Shown: positions 26,687 through 35,866 of the stretch, one piece after another
Layout of the letters: each line of letters starts with the position of its first letter
Numbering within the stretch: the first letter of the stretch is position 1
Assembly: GCA_028287305.1 (NCBI GenBank)
Contig: JAQBPX010000014.1
Location: forward strand, 310,001 to 374,000
Length of the DNA stretch: 64,000 nucleotides
Direction of reading: 5' to 3'
Source of the DNA: Gemmatimonadota bacterium
GTDB lineage: Bacteria; Gemmatimonadota; Gemmatimonadetes; Gemmatimonadales; Gemmatimonadaceae
The notes under the pieces: model-generated
What the model saw: only the letters and a program-made list of their open reading frames with translations
Told to the model about the DNA's origin: nothing
Databases searched by the model: none
Translations under genes and position numbers: made by a program

Positions 26687-27010
26687 GCTATTCCCCCTGG
26701 AGGAAGTGACGCCTGCTTCGCGTTGTGAAACGCCTGTACGCCGTGTCGCAACGCGCGGGTTAGACGCGTTCCGGCAGCGGTCGTCAGGGCGAGCGAGAAG
26801 AGCCGCGCGACAGCGCAGCTGGGGTACTTCTCGACGCGCCCCTAGGTTGCAGACGCCACTATCGGAACGCAATACCGGAATTCTGACAAACTCGTGACAC
26901 CTTCCAAACCGAAACTCGTCTCGGCCCAGCGGGTATCCACTCGAGCTGTCTGGAATCCGTCCTGCACCATACCTTAACTCGCGCTTCGGATTCGGCGTCA
27001 CTCTTCCTCC
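26687..27010. other. divergent intergenic region, susC / plug-protein gene
   Basis: 324 bp between divergent starts. It must carry both promoters, but I see no clear -35/-10 pair on either strand. The best candidate for susC is TTGTCA (minus strand) with GATAGT 20 bp later, which is too widely spaced to call. No RNA gene, riboswitch or repeat recognised. Confidence 0.5.
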
Positions 27011-27760
27011 ATGACCCGCGCGTTCACCCGGTCCGTAATCGGCTGCCTCGGCGCCGTATTGCTGCTCTCTCCCGCGCCCCGGCTCGGTGCGCAGGGCGCC
27101 ACCCCCGGTGCGCGCGGCGAGATCACCGGGCGCGTGATCGAGCGGGTGTCCCGCAACCCGGTGCCACGCGCCTCGCTCATCGTGGAGTCCACCGGCGCCA
27201 CCGTGCCCACCGACAGCGCCGGGCGATTCGAGCTGCGGGGCCTGGTGCCGGGCAGCTACCCCATTCGCGTCCGTGCGATGGGATACTCAACGGTGAGCCG
27301 CACGCTGCTGGTGCCGGCTGGCGATGGCGTGCCGCAGCTCTTCGAGCTCGAGGCGATCGAGCTCGCCCCGGTGATCACTCGCGAGCGCGAGAACCAGCTC
27401 ACGCGGCGCTACGCGGAGTTCGAGGCGCGCCGGCAGAACGGGAAGGGTCACTTCCTCACGCGCGAGGAGATCGACGCCACGCACCTCACCACGGTCACCG
27501 ACCTGCTCGGCCTCGTGCCGGGCATCACCCGCGTCTGCGACAGCGAGGGGTGCATCCCGCGCTTCAGCCGTGCCTTCCGGCACTGCGCCCCCCAGGTCTT
27601 CGTGGATGGGCGCGAGCAGGCCTTCTTCGGCTGGAAGATCGCGACGCAGGACATCTACGGCATGGAGATCTACAACGGCCTCGCCACCACGCCGCCGGAA
27701 TACCTCACCGAGCGCGCGCAATGCGGCACGGTGGTCATCTGGACGCGAGCCGCGCCGTGA
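27011..27760 (+). CDS. plug-only TonB-receptor-like protein (no barrel)
   Basis: 249 residues. Signal peptide ending LGAQ (about 28), a carboxypeptidase-regulatory-like beta domain (GEITGRVIERVSRNPVPRAS, then GRFELRGLVPGSYPIRVRAMGYSTVSR), then a TonB-receptor plug-like region (FLTREEIDATHLTTVTDLLGLVPGI ... FVDG ... IYGMEIYNG). It stops where a transporter would begin its beta-barrel. It has four cysteines in the plug part (CDSEGC and two later). It is divergent from the SusC gene. Likely a periplasmic or surface protein; its job is unknown. Confidence 0.75.
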   Translation: MTRAFTRSVIGCLGAVLLLSPAPRLGAQGATPGARGEITGRVIERVSRNPVPRASLIVESTGATVPTDSAGRFELRGLVPGSYPIRVRAMGYSTVSRTLLVPAGDGVPQLFELEAIELAPVITRERENQLTRRYAEFEARRQNGKGHFLTREEIDATHLTTVTDLLGLVPGITRVCDSEGCIPRFSRAFRHCAPQVFVDGREQAFFGWKIATQDIYGMEIYNGLATTPPEYLTERAQCGTVVIWTRAAP

Positions 27761-27890
27761 GTCCTGCCCGGTGCCGAGAGCTGCATACGCCCATGGCCAC
27801 GCGAGCTCGTCGCTCGTTGCACGCGTTTCCAATTTCTTGAGGCCGCGGCGTACCAGTGCTGGCCCACACCTTGGACCATCCAGCGCCTGA

Positions 27891-28670
27891 TTACCTCGGG
27901 TGCTCGAAGCTGAGGTAGAGGAACACTCCCCGCTGGCCGCGGCTCGGGCCCACCCCGATCGGGAACGCGATCCCCGGCACCACCTGCAGGCCATTCTCGA
28001 AGTCATAGCCCCAGCGAATGCCCGGCGAGATGACACCGCTCTCCGTCGCGCTGCCCCCAGGCAGCGCCGACATCCGGCTCCAGACTCCCTCGAGCATGAA
28101 GTTGAATCGCTCCCGCGCGAGCCACACGAGGCTCTGCGCCAGGTGGAACTCCGTCACGTCGGTGCGCGACGCATCACCCACGCGTGCGTTGAACGTGTAC
28201 GTCCCGCCCACGTTGCTGTGCGCCACGAGCGCGGGCGCGAGCGTCACGCTCAATGGCAGCTGCCACTGCGCGCCGGGCGCGCCCAACCCTGCCCCCTCCC
28301 GCCAGTTGCCGGTGGGCACCACCAGCGACGCGCGCGGCGCGAAGGCCACGCTCGAGTCATCCACGAGCTGGAAGCGGTAGTTGAGGGCCGCGTCGCCGAG
28401 CCTCGCCGACTGATACGCGTTGTGCCCGAGCGGAATCGTGACGCTCAGCTGGTGCCGGCGCCCCGGCGCCGGCCACTCCTCGGTGAACGAATATCCCCAC
28501 TGCCGGGCGACCCCCAGGAACTGCAGCGTGTTGATGTGCTGGATCACGCCGCGCTCCTGGTTGTACGCCTCTTCCACCAAAAAGCTGTTGTCCTCGATGG
28601 GGCCGGTGGGCTTCTGCGCCCCGAGTCGAGCCACAGCGAAGGCGAGCAGCACCACGGTCCGGCGTATCAT
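27891..28670 (-). CDS. putative outer-membrane beta-barrel protein
   Basis: 259 residues with a signal peptide (MIRRTVVLLAFAVARLGAQ) and a C-terminal half of alternating strands ending in VFLYLSFEHPR, an aromatic-rich end typical of outer-membrane barrels. Its layout (NSFLVEEAYNQERGVIQHI, then GDAALNYRFQL and PRASLVVPTGNW) resembles the transporter/phenol-degradation-type barrel proteins, but I would not name a substrate. The ATG at 28668-28670 overlaps the NagZ-type gene stop by 4 bp, so it belongs to the BNR-NagZ operon. Confidence 0.72.
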   Translation of the reverse strand: MIRRTVVLLAFAVARLGAQKPTGPIEDNSFLVEEAYNQERGVIQHINTLQFLGVARQWGYSFTEEWPAPGRRHQLSVTIPLGHNAYQSARLGDAALNYRFQLVDDSSVAFAPRASLVVPTGNWREGAGLGAPGAQWQLPLSVTLAPALVAHSNVGGTYTFNARVGDASRTDVTEFHLAQSLVWLARERFNFMLEGVWSRMSALPGGSATESGVISPGIRWGYDFENGLQVVPGIAFPIGVGPSRGQRGVFLYLSFEHPR

Positions 28671-30460
28671 CGCTTCTCTCCATCGCCCGCGCGGAAGAAT
28701 CCGGGAAGCGAGACAGGGACGTGTCCATTGATTGGCGACCGGCCGAGCAGCGCCGCGCCCACGGCGCGCTCGAGCACGTCGCTCACGCCGTACGCCACCA
28801 GGTAACCCTGCACGCGCGGGAACTGCCGCAGCAGGTACGGATTTCCGAATGCCGCGACCACCACTTTCTCCTGCGCGGCCAGGCTGTCGATCCACGCGGC
28901 CACCGGCAGCGGGATGGCGGCGCGCCCCTCCCCCTCCACGCGCCGCACGTAGGTCGCGATCACGATGCGATCCGCGCCATGCGACGCGCGCGCGATGGAG
29001 TCGAGCTGCGCCGCGCTGGTGGCGGGCGAGATCTTCACGACGCTGGTCGTGCGGTCCGCGGCGCGCAGGATCGCGGCGAGCGCCCGCCCGGCCTTGAGCT
29101 CCGTCTCCGGCATGTACTGCACGAGCACCGTGCGGCCGCCGCTGAAGGGCACCAGCCGATCGCGATCGCGCAGGAGCGTGAGCGCGCGCTGGGCAATGTC
29201 CGCTGACAGCGCGCGATGCGCCGGCGAGCCGACCACGTCTCGCAGCCGCGAGAGGTCAGCCTGCGGATGCGACACGGCACCGACCCTCACCTTGAGCTCG
29301 AGCACCTTCCGCACCGCCGAGTCGATCCGCTCCCGGGAAATGGCGCCCTGCTCCACCGCGCTCACGATCGCCGCGATGGCCCTCGACGGATCGGTGGGCT
29401 TGAGCAGGATGTCGTCACCAGCCTGGATGGCGAGCACGGAACTCTTCTCCACCGTGTAGCCCTGTCCCACGCCCTCCATGGACATGGCGTCAGTGAAAGT
29501 GAGCCCCGCGAAGTGCAGCGAGTCGCGCAGCAGCCCGCTGATGATCAGCGGCGCGAGCGTCGCCGGCGTCTTGTCGCCCTGGATCGCGGGAAGCGCAATG
29601 TGCGCCGACATCACGCCCCCGGCGCCCGCGGCGATCGCGGCGCGGAAGGGCACCAGCTCCACGGTGTCGAGCCGCGCGCGGTCGGACGCCACCACCGGCA
29701 ATCCTGCATGCGAATCGACGTCCGTGTCGCCGTGCCCCGGAAAGTGCTTCGCCACCGGCATCGCACCGCCGTCGAGCGTGCCGCGAATGAATCGTGACGC
29801 CAGGCGCGCCACGCGCTGCGGCTGCTCGCCGAACGAGCGCACGTTGATCACCGGGTTCGCCGGATTGTTGTTGACGTCCACGTCCGGCGCGAAGTTCACC
29901 TGGATGCCCACCGCGCGCGCTTCCTCGGCGATCGCACGCCCCACGTCGTAGGCGTCGTCGTCGCGCCCCGTGGCGGCGATCGCCATCTGCGGCGCGAACA
30001 CGGTGCCGCCACCGGTCTCCAGCAGGTAGTGAGTGAAGAGCCCACCCTCCAGCCGGCCGAGACCCGGCTCGAGGTCGGTGGCCGTGAGCAGTGGCACCAA
30101 CGACAGCGACTGCATGTGGTTGATCTTGGCCGCGATCTCGATGGGCGTGCCGAGTGACATCAGCACGCCACCCACGTGGTCCACCTCGATCCACCGTCGC
30201 GCCTCCGCATACGACGAGTCGCCGTTGCTGGTGTAGTCGCCGAGCACCCAGACCATCACGAGCTGCGCCACGCGATCGTGCAGCGAGAGCCCCGAGAGCG
30301 TGCGGTCCACCCAGGCGCGCTCCTCGCCGGAGAGCGGGCGCTGCAGGTCGAGCGCTCCCGCCGGCGACGCGGGCGAAGCGCCAGTGGCGGGCGTGCGCCC
30401 CCCGCACGACACGCTCGCGGCCAGCGTGAGGGCGATGCCCCAGCGCGAGACCCTCGACAT
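28667..30460 (-). CDS. glycoside hydrolase family 3, NagZ-type beta-N-acetylglucosaminidase
   Basis: 597 residues. The N-terminus has a signal with a possible lipid cysteine (SVSCGG, C19), so it is exported, unlike cytoplasmic NagZ of enterobacteria. The GH3 barrel has the NagZ loop KHFPGHGDT (238-246) followed by D and SH, which provides the His/Asp acid-base dyad, and the nucleophile D324 in TFTDAMSM. A C-terminal alpha/beta domain follows. Expected to remove GlcNAc from muropeptides or chitin-type sugars. The ATG at 30458-30460 abuts the BNR gene stop (TGATG); a GTG one codon earlier is possible. Confidence 0.9.
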   Translation of the reverse strand: MSRVSRWGIALTLAASVSCGGRTPATGASPASPAGALDLQRPLSGEERAWVDRTLSGLSLHDRVAQLVMVWVLGDYTSNGDSSYAEARRWIEVDHVGGVLMSLGTPIEIAAKINHMQSLSLVPLLTATDLEPGLGRLEGGLFTHYLLETGGGTVFAPQMAIAATGRDDDAYDVGRAIAEEARAVGIQVNFAPDVDVNNNPANPVINVRSFGEQPQRVARLASRFIRGTLDGGAMPVAKHFPGHGDTDVDSHAGLPVVASDRARLDTVELVPFRAAIAAGAGGVMSAHIALPAIQGDKTPATLAPLIISGLLRDSLHFAGLTFTDAMSMEGVGQGYTVEKSSVLAIQAGDDILLKPTDPSRAIAAIVSAVEQGAISRERIDSAVRKVLELKVRVGAVSHPQADLSRLRDVVGSPAHRALSADIAQRALTLLRDRDRLVPFSGGRTVLVQYMPETELKAGRALAAILRAADRTTSVVKISPATSAAQLDSIARASHGADRIVIATYVRRVEGEGRAAIPLPVAAWIDSLAAQEKVVVAAFGNPYLLRQFPRVQGYLVAYGVSDVLERAVGAALLGRSPINGHVPVSLPGFFRAGDGEKR

Positions 30461-33400
30461 CACTTTCCCGCCGCGCCCAGCACGCGATCCACCTCGGCGG
30501 TCATCGCGTCGAGCTGCGTGCGGAGCAGCGCATAGCGCTCGGCCACGTCGCGACCGACTGCCTGGTCGGCCCCCATGGTCTCCTGGTAGATGTAGGTGAT
30601 GTTCGCCTGCAGCCCCGGCTTTCCGTAGCGCACGAGCTGCCCGAAGAAGCGCGTGTCGATCGGCGAGAGGCGCGCGAGCGAATCCGCGCCCGCGCTCCCC
30701 GCTGCGCGCAAGCGAGTGCGCGCGCGCTGGATGCGTGCCGCCAGGCGATTGGCGTCGCTCACCAGGTCACGCACGCGCATGTTGTGCCCGAACTGCGCGA
30801 GGGCCACCGCGTTGGTCACGCCGTCCCGCACCGCGCGGGGGTCCATGCGCAGGAGCAGCGGGCGTGACTCGGTCACACCCCCGGCGGTGAGCCGAACGGT
30901 GTAACTGCCGGGAGGCGCGAGCGGACCGTCGTTGCCGGCCGGGTTCGCATCGCTGTTCCATGTGCCGGGATAGCGCATGTCCCAGGAGAAGCGATGCATC
31001 CCGGCACGCTGGTCGAGCCGCGGCGGGCCACCCCTTCCCCGGCGCGGCGCACCCTCATCCGCGGGAGCGGACGCGTCGGGGGCAACCGCGGCGGCGTCGC
31101 TCACCTCGCTGCTGAAGCGGCGCACCAGCGCGCCCTTCGCGTCGAGGACCTCGATCGTCACCGCGCCGGCGCCGGCCCCCACCCAGAAGTCGATGTTGGC
31201 GCCGGCGACCGGATACTGCGGGTTCGCACTGGGTGGCACGTCACGACCCAGCCCGCCGAAACCCGCACTGTATCGCCAGCGCGTCGCCGCGCGCGGCGTG
31301 AACAGGTGCGCGCTGCTGCCGGTGATGGACGCGGCCGCCTCGCGCAGCGGCGACACGTCGTCGAGGATCCAGAAGGAGCGCCCCTGCGTGGAGAGCACCA
31401 GGTCGTCGCGATGCACGCGAATGTCGGTGACCGGCACGTTCGGCAGGTTCAGCTGGAACGGCTGCCAGTGCGCGCCGTCGTCGAACGAGACATACATGCC
31501 GAACTCGGTGCCCGCGTACAGCAATCCCTCGCGCACGGGATCCTCGCGCACCACGCGGGTGGGCTCGTCCGCCGGAATTCCATTGCTGCCGGTCGTGAGC
31601 AGCGTCCACGTGCGCCCATAGTCGTTCGTCTTCCAGATGTACGGATGGAAATCGCCGAGCAGGTAGCGGTAGGCCGCGTAGTACGCGGAGCCCGCGCGAT
31701 GCGGCGACGGCTCGATGTTCTGCACGCGACCGCCAGGCGGCATGTCCTTCGGCGTCACGTTCGCCCAGCTCCGGCCGTCGTTGCGCGTCACGTAGAACGG
31801 ACCGTCGTTGGAGCCGGTCCAGATGACGCCCTTCGCCTTCGGTGACTCGCGAATCGAGTAGAGGGTGCTGTAGAACTCCTCGCCGGTCACGTCGCGCGTG
31901 ATCGGTTCGCCGCTGGCACCCTGGCAGCAGTCGGGATGCGCCGTGAGGTCCGGGCTGATGCGCTCCCACGTGACGCCCTCGTCGCGCGTGCGATGCAGGT
32001 ATTGCGAGCCGTAGTAGAGGACGCGCGCATCGAAGGGCGATCGCTCCATGGGCGACACGCGCTGGAACCGATAGACCAGGTCCTTCGCGTCGTTGCCGTA
32101 GAGCGACTGCGACCCGACCCAGTACTGCTTCTCCTGCCCACTGCGCAGCGACATGCGGCTGAACTGCCCCTTGCACGAGCCGTAGACGGTGTCGGGATTC
32201 GTGAGGTGCGGGAAGATCGGTCCCGTCTCGCATCCGGGACCCTGCCGCCACTCCTGCATGGGGTCATCCGGGCGACCGCTCGCGAGCGGCAGGCTCGGGA
32301 CGATCACGGTGGTGTTGTCCTGCTGCGCGCCGTAGAGGCGATACGGATACTGTTCGTCCACCGCGACCTGGTAGATCTCGGCGGTGGGCTGGTTGTACTG
32401 CGTGGACCAGTTGCGCCCTCCGTCCGTCGAGACGTTCGCGCCGCCGTCGTTCGACTGGATCATCACCTGCCCGTTCGTCGGGTTGATCCACATGTCGTGG
32501 TGATCCCCGTGCGGCGCGGTGAAGGGGCGGAAGGTCTTGCCGGCGTCGGTAGAGCGGAAGAAGCTCTCGGCTCCCGCATAGACCACGTCGGCATTCGTTG
32601 GGTCGGCGGTGAGCGCCACGTAATAGAAGGGCCGCTGCACGAGCGCCGGCTGGGTGCTCTGCACGGCCCAGGTGAGGCCTGCGTCGTCGGAGCGGTAGAC
32701 GCCGCTGCCCGGCTTCGCCTCGATGAGCGCATACACGCGCTGCGGATTCGCGGCAGTCACCGAGAGGCCGGCCTTCCCCACGAGGTCAGCCGGCAGCCCA
32801 GCCGTGACCTTCGTCCAGTGATCGCCCGCGTCGGTGCTGCGATAGAAGCCGCCCTCACGAGCACCCGACACGATCGTCCACGGCTTGCGCTGCCCGCGCC
32901 ACATCCAGGCGTAGAGCACGTCGGGATTGCCCGGCTGCATCTCGAGGTCGGCAGCGCCCACGCTGTCGGAGAGGAACAGGACCTTCTGCCAGCTCTTGCC
33001 GCCGTCGCGCGTCCGGAACACGCCGCGCTCGCTGTTGTTCGTGAATGCGTTGCCGATCGCCGCGACGTAGGCGACGTCCGGATTGGTTGGATGCACGCGC
33101 ACCGCGCCCACCTGGCCGACGTCGCGCAGCCCCGCGAACTGCCAGGTCCTGCCCGCATCGCTCGAGCGCCACACGCCCCGCCCCGTGGACACGTTGCTGC
33201 GGATGTCGTCCGAGCCGGTGCCCACGTAGACCACGTTCGCGTTGGACGCCGACACCTCGATGGCCCCGATAGAGGGTGCCGAGATCTGCCCATCCGAGAC
33301 CGGGTTCCAGCTAATGCCTGCATCCGTCGTCTTGAAGACGCCGCCGCTGGCGACGCCCATGTAGTACGTGCGAGGATCGGACGCGACTCCCGCGACCGCC

Positions 33401-33543
33401 GTGACGCGGCCACCGCGCGACGGGCCGACCATCCGGTACTTCAGCTCCTGGAACAACCGCGGGTCGAGGGGGGCCTGGGCCAGCAGCGGGAGTGCGGTCG
33501 AGGCAGCGACAACGAGCGAACAGGCAAGGGCGCGAGCGCGCAT
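30460..33543 (-). CDS. sortilin/VPS10-like BNR-repeat secreted protein
   Basis: 1027 residues with a signal peptide ending LLAQAP. Residues from about 30 to 700 form many BNR/Asp-box repeats (STDAGDHW, SDDAGLTW, SDAGRTW, TNDYGRTWT), giving a beta-propeller like sortilin Vps10 or sialidase-type glycosidases. The C-terminal part is beta-rich (SYTVRLTAGG) followed by a helical end. Such proteins are common and multi-copy in Gemmatimonadota and Acidobacteria-type genomes; their catalytic role is unproven. The ATG at 33541-33543 has no good ribosome site. First gene of an operon with NagZ and an outer-membrane protein. Confidence 0.85.
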   Translation of the reverse strand: MRARALACSLVVAASTALPLLAQAPLDPRLFQELKYRMVGPSRGGRVTAVAGVASDPRTYYMGVASGGVFKTTDAGISWNPVSDGQISAPSIGAIEVSASNANVVYVGTGSDDIRSNVSTGRGVWRSSDAGRTWQFAGLRDVGQVGAVRVHPTNPDVAYVAAIGNAFTNNSERGVFRTRDGGKSWQKVLFLSDSVGAADLEMQPGNPDVLYAWMWRGQRKPWTIVSGAREGGFYRSTDAGDHWTKVTAGLPADLVGKAGLSVTAANPQRVYALIEAKPGSGVYRSDDAGLTWAVQSTQPALVQRPFYYVALTADPTNADVVYAGAESFFRSTDAGKTFRPFTAPHGDHHDMWINPTNGQVMIQSNDGGANVSTDGGRNWSTQYNQPTAEIYQVAVDEQYPYRLYGAQQDNTTVIVPSLPLASGRPDDPMQEWRQGPGCETGPIFPHLTNPDTVYGSCKGQFSRMSLRSGQEKQYWVGSQSLYGNDAKDLVYRFQRVSPMERSPFDARVLYYGSQYLHRTRDEGVTWERISPDLTAHPDCCQGASGEPITRDVTGEEFYSTLYSIRESPKAKGVIWTGSNDGPFYVTRNDGRSWANVTPKDMPPGGRVQNIEPSPHRAGSAYYAAYRYLLGDFHPYIWKTNDYGRTWTLLTTGSNGIPADEPTRVVREDPVREGLLYAGTEFGMYVSFDDGAHWQPFQLNLPNVPVTDIRVHRDDLVLSTQGRSFWILDDVSPLREAAASITGSSAHLFTPRAATRWRYSAGFGGLGRDVPPSANPQYPVAGANIDFWVGAGAGAVTIEVLDAKGALVRRFSSEVSDAAAVAPDASAPADEGAPRRGRGGPPRLDQRAGMHRFSWDMRYPGTWNSDANPAGNDGPLAPPGSYTVRLTAGGVTESRPLLLRMDPRAVRDGVTNAVALAQFGHNMRVRDLVSDANRLAARIQRARTRLRAAGSAGADSLARLSPIDTRFFGQLVRYGKPGLQANITYIYQETMGADQAVGRDVAERYALLRTQLDAMTAEVDRVLGAAGK

Positions 33544-33658
33544 GGATCCGGGGAAGGAGTCGTGGTGTCGAGCGTCGCAGGAGAATGGTGGGGGGAACAG
33601 GCCCACGCCAGCGGGAGCGACAACGGAAACGTCGGCCACCTCGCCTCGTCATACCGAA

Positions 33659-34636
33659 GTGAGCAGTCCCTTCACCTCCACCGCACCCCCGCGCAACTCC
33701 GCGGCTGGACTGCGCCGCCCCGTGGCGGTGCTGGTGGTGAACGGGCGTTCGCGTGGCGCGCGGCATGGCGGATGGCAGGGCCCCGTGCGGGAGATCCTCG
33801 CGCGCAAGTTCCGCGTGGAGCTGGTGCTGCCGATCGACGTGCAGGAGGGCGCGGCGCTCGCGCGGCGTCACGCGCTGGACGGCGCCGCGGTGGTGGTTTC
33901 CGCCGGTGGTGACGGATCGGCCAACGTGCTGGCGGGAGCGCTGCTCGGCACCGACACTCCACTCGCCCTGCTGCCCCTCGGAACGGGCAATGACCTGGCG
34001 CGCGAGCTGGGGATTCCGGGCGACGTAACCCTGGCCGCCGAGCGACTGCTCGACATGCAGGTGCGGCCGATCGACGTGGCGCGCGTGAACGGCCGCTGCT
34101 TCCTCACGGTGGGGGGCATGGGCCTGGCTGCGCACAGCGCGCTGCTGGTCTCGGGGCTCAAGTCGCGCGGCGGCCTCTTGCGGCGCCTGGTGGACTCCAT
34201 CGGGGGGCGCGCCTACACCATGGCGAGTGTGTTCAACATCCTCACCAGCGTCGACGGCACCATCGACTTTCGCCTCTCCATCACCGGGCCGGATGGCGTG
34301 CTGCGACAGGTGGAGGCGCATGCGCACGTGCTGTTCGTGACCAACCACCGTACGCTTGGGGCGGGCCTCGCGCTTCCCGTGAACGCGAGTGCGTCCGACG
34401 GCGTGATCGAGCTGTGCTGGGTGCCGGCAGGCGGGCGCGCCACCCTGCTGAGGAATCTGGCGCGCATGGCGCGCGGGGCGGAGGTGCCAGCCGACGTGCT
34501 CACCGTGGTCCGCGCCACGCGTGCGACCATTCGCACCTCGAAGCCGGAGCAGTTCGTGGGCGACGGCGACCTCCTCGCGCGCGGCGACGTGTTCGAGGTG
34601 GACGTGCTGCCCGGCGCGCTGAAGGTGGTCGTCTAG
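33659..34636 (+). CDS. diacylglycerol/lipid kinase family protein
   Basis: 325 residues of the DAGK catalytic family. Motifs: VLVVNGRSRGA, VVVSAGGDGSANVLAGAL (ATP-binding GGDGS) and LLPLGTGNDLARELGIP, then GGMGLAAHSALL. It transfers phosphate from ATP to a lipid or lipid-like acceptor; the family includes DgkB, YegS and LCB5-type enzymes, so the acceptor cannot be fixed. I chose the GTG at 33659; another GTG at 33722 (VAVLVVNGR) is just before the first motif. Divergent from the BNR gene and only 2 bp from the convergent AlaX-type gene. Confidence 0.87.
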   Translation: MSSPFTSTAPPRNSAAGLRRPVAVLVVNGRSRGARHGGWQGPVREILARKFRVELVLPIDVQEGAALARRHALDGAAVVVSAGGDGSANVLAGALLGTDTPLALLPLGTGNDLARELGIPGDVTLAAERLLDMQVRPIDVARVNGRCFLTVGGMGLAAHSALLVSGLKSRGGLLRRLVDSIGGRAYTMASVFNILTSVDGTIDFRLSITGPDGVLRQVEAHAHVLFVTNHRTLGAGLALPVNASASDGVIELCWVPAGGRATLLRNLARMARGAEVPADVLTVVRATRATIRTSKPEQFVGDGDLLARGDVFEVDVLPGALKVVV

Positions 34637-34638
34637 CG

Positions 34639-35805
34639 TCAGGGCAGCAGCGCGAGCACCACCTCGAGCTGCGACGGATCGGCGACGACGCCCTGCGCCA
34701 TGCGTGGCGATCCCCCACCTCGGCCGCCACTCGATTGTAGCGCCGAGCGCAGCAGCTGTCCCGCGTGCAGGCCGAGGCCCTCACTGGCGCCGTAGACGAC
34801 CGCCGCCGGCTCCTCGCTCATTCCGATGAATGTCACCGCGCCCATCGCGCAGGCCTTCTGCCCGAGCCCCGTCATCTCCTCCGCGGTGGCGCTCGGGAAC
34901 CGAACGACGATTCGCCGCCAACCGCCCTCGGCCTGCACCGCGCCGGCATGGAGTGCGCTCGCGTGGAGCGCGTCGCGTTCATCGCGCACGCGACGCAGCT
35001 GCTTCTCGAGCGCCTCGAGTCGTGACAGCTGCGTGCTCACCGCCTGTGACAGTTCCAGCGGCTGCGCGGAGAGCACTCGCGAGGCAGTGGAGAGCGCCTC
35101 GAATTCCTGTCGCGACGCGCGCACCGCGCGCAGCCCGCAGGTGAACGAGATGCGCGTGCCCTCGCGCACGCGTTCCACGTCGCGCAGCAGCACGGCGCCG
35201 ATCTCGCCGGTGCGCGAGACGTGCGTTCCGCCGCATGCGCTGCGATCGATGCCATCGATCTCGACGATGCGAATGCTGCCGGAGCGCGCCGTGGGCTTCC
35301 TCAGCGTGCCGACCAGCGAAGAGTCCGCGAACGAGACGCGCACTTCGCGGTTCTCGGCAATCACCTCGTTGGCGCGCTGCTCCAGTCCACGCAGGAGCTG
35401 CGGCGCGGACGCATCCTCGCGCACGTCCAGCGTGGCGCGCTCGTCGCCGAAGTGCACGGATAATGTCGGCATGCCATGGTGGTCGTCGAGCAGTGCCGAA
35501 AGCAGGTGCTGCCCGGTGTGCTGCTGCATGTGATCGAGCCGGCGCGGCCAGTCGATGGTGCCGTGCACACGATCGCCCACCGCCGGCACCGGTCCCACGA
35601 CGTGATGCGACACGCGGTCGTCCTCATCGACCACGTCCACCACGCGAGCAGCATCCAGGGTGCCCGTGTCATGCGGCTGGCCGCCCGAGGTGGGGTAGAA
35701 CGCGGATCGATCGAGGTAGACCTCGCGCCCGGAGGCCGAGACTTCCGTGACCACCGCATGGAACTCCGCGAGCCGCGCATCCTCGTAGTACAGGCGTTGC
35801 GTCAT
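34639..35805 (-). CDS. AlaX-type alanyl-tRNA editing protein with DHHA1-like domain
   Basis: 388 residues. It matches the editing half of alanyl-tRNA synthetase without the aminoacylation core. YPTSGGQPHD (about 37-46), metal ligands H96 and H100 in HMQQHTGQH, and C191/H195 in CGGTH form the zinc site that deacylates Ser-tRNA(Ala) and Gly-tRNA(Ala). A central helical coiled region (about 235-270) leads into a C-terminal DHHA1-like domain ending in the Gly-rich SSGGRGGGSPRMAQG. Length and C-domain fit the long AlaX-L class. Start ATG at 35803-35805; divergent from hrpB 61 bp away. Confidence 0.93.
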   Translation of the reverse strand: MTQRLYYEDARLAEFHAVVTEVSASGREVYLDRSAFYPTSGGQPHDTGTLDAARVVDVVDEDDRVSHHVVGPVPAVGDRVHGTIDWPRRLDHMQQHTGQHLLSALLDDHHGMPTLSVHFGDERATLDVREDASAPQLLRGLEQRANEVIAENREVRVSFADSSLVGTLRKPTARSGSIRIVEIDGIDRSACGGTHVSRTGEIGAVLLRDVERVREGTRISFTCGLRAVRASRQEFEALSTASRVLSAQPLELSQAVSTQLSRLEALEKQLRRVRDERDALHASALHAGAVQAEGGWRRIVVRFPSATAEEMTGLGQKACAMGAVTFIGMSEEPAAVVYGASEGLGLHAGQLLRSALQSSGGRGGGSPRMAQGVVADPSQLEVVLALLP

Positions 35806-35866
35806 GACTTCACGCTAGCGACGCGCGGCACCCGGCGGCAGGCGATCCAGCCATTAAACTCAAGCC

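Noticed and set aside
24008-26728. 906-codon plus-strand open frame opposite susC
   Set aside because: Antisense shadow of a transporter with intact plug and barrel motifs; no family resemblance in the frame itself.
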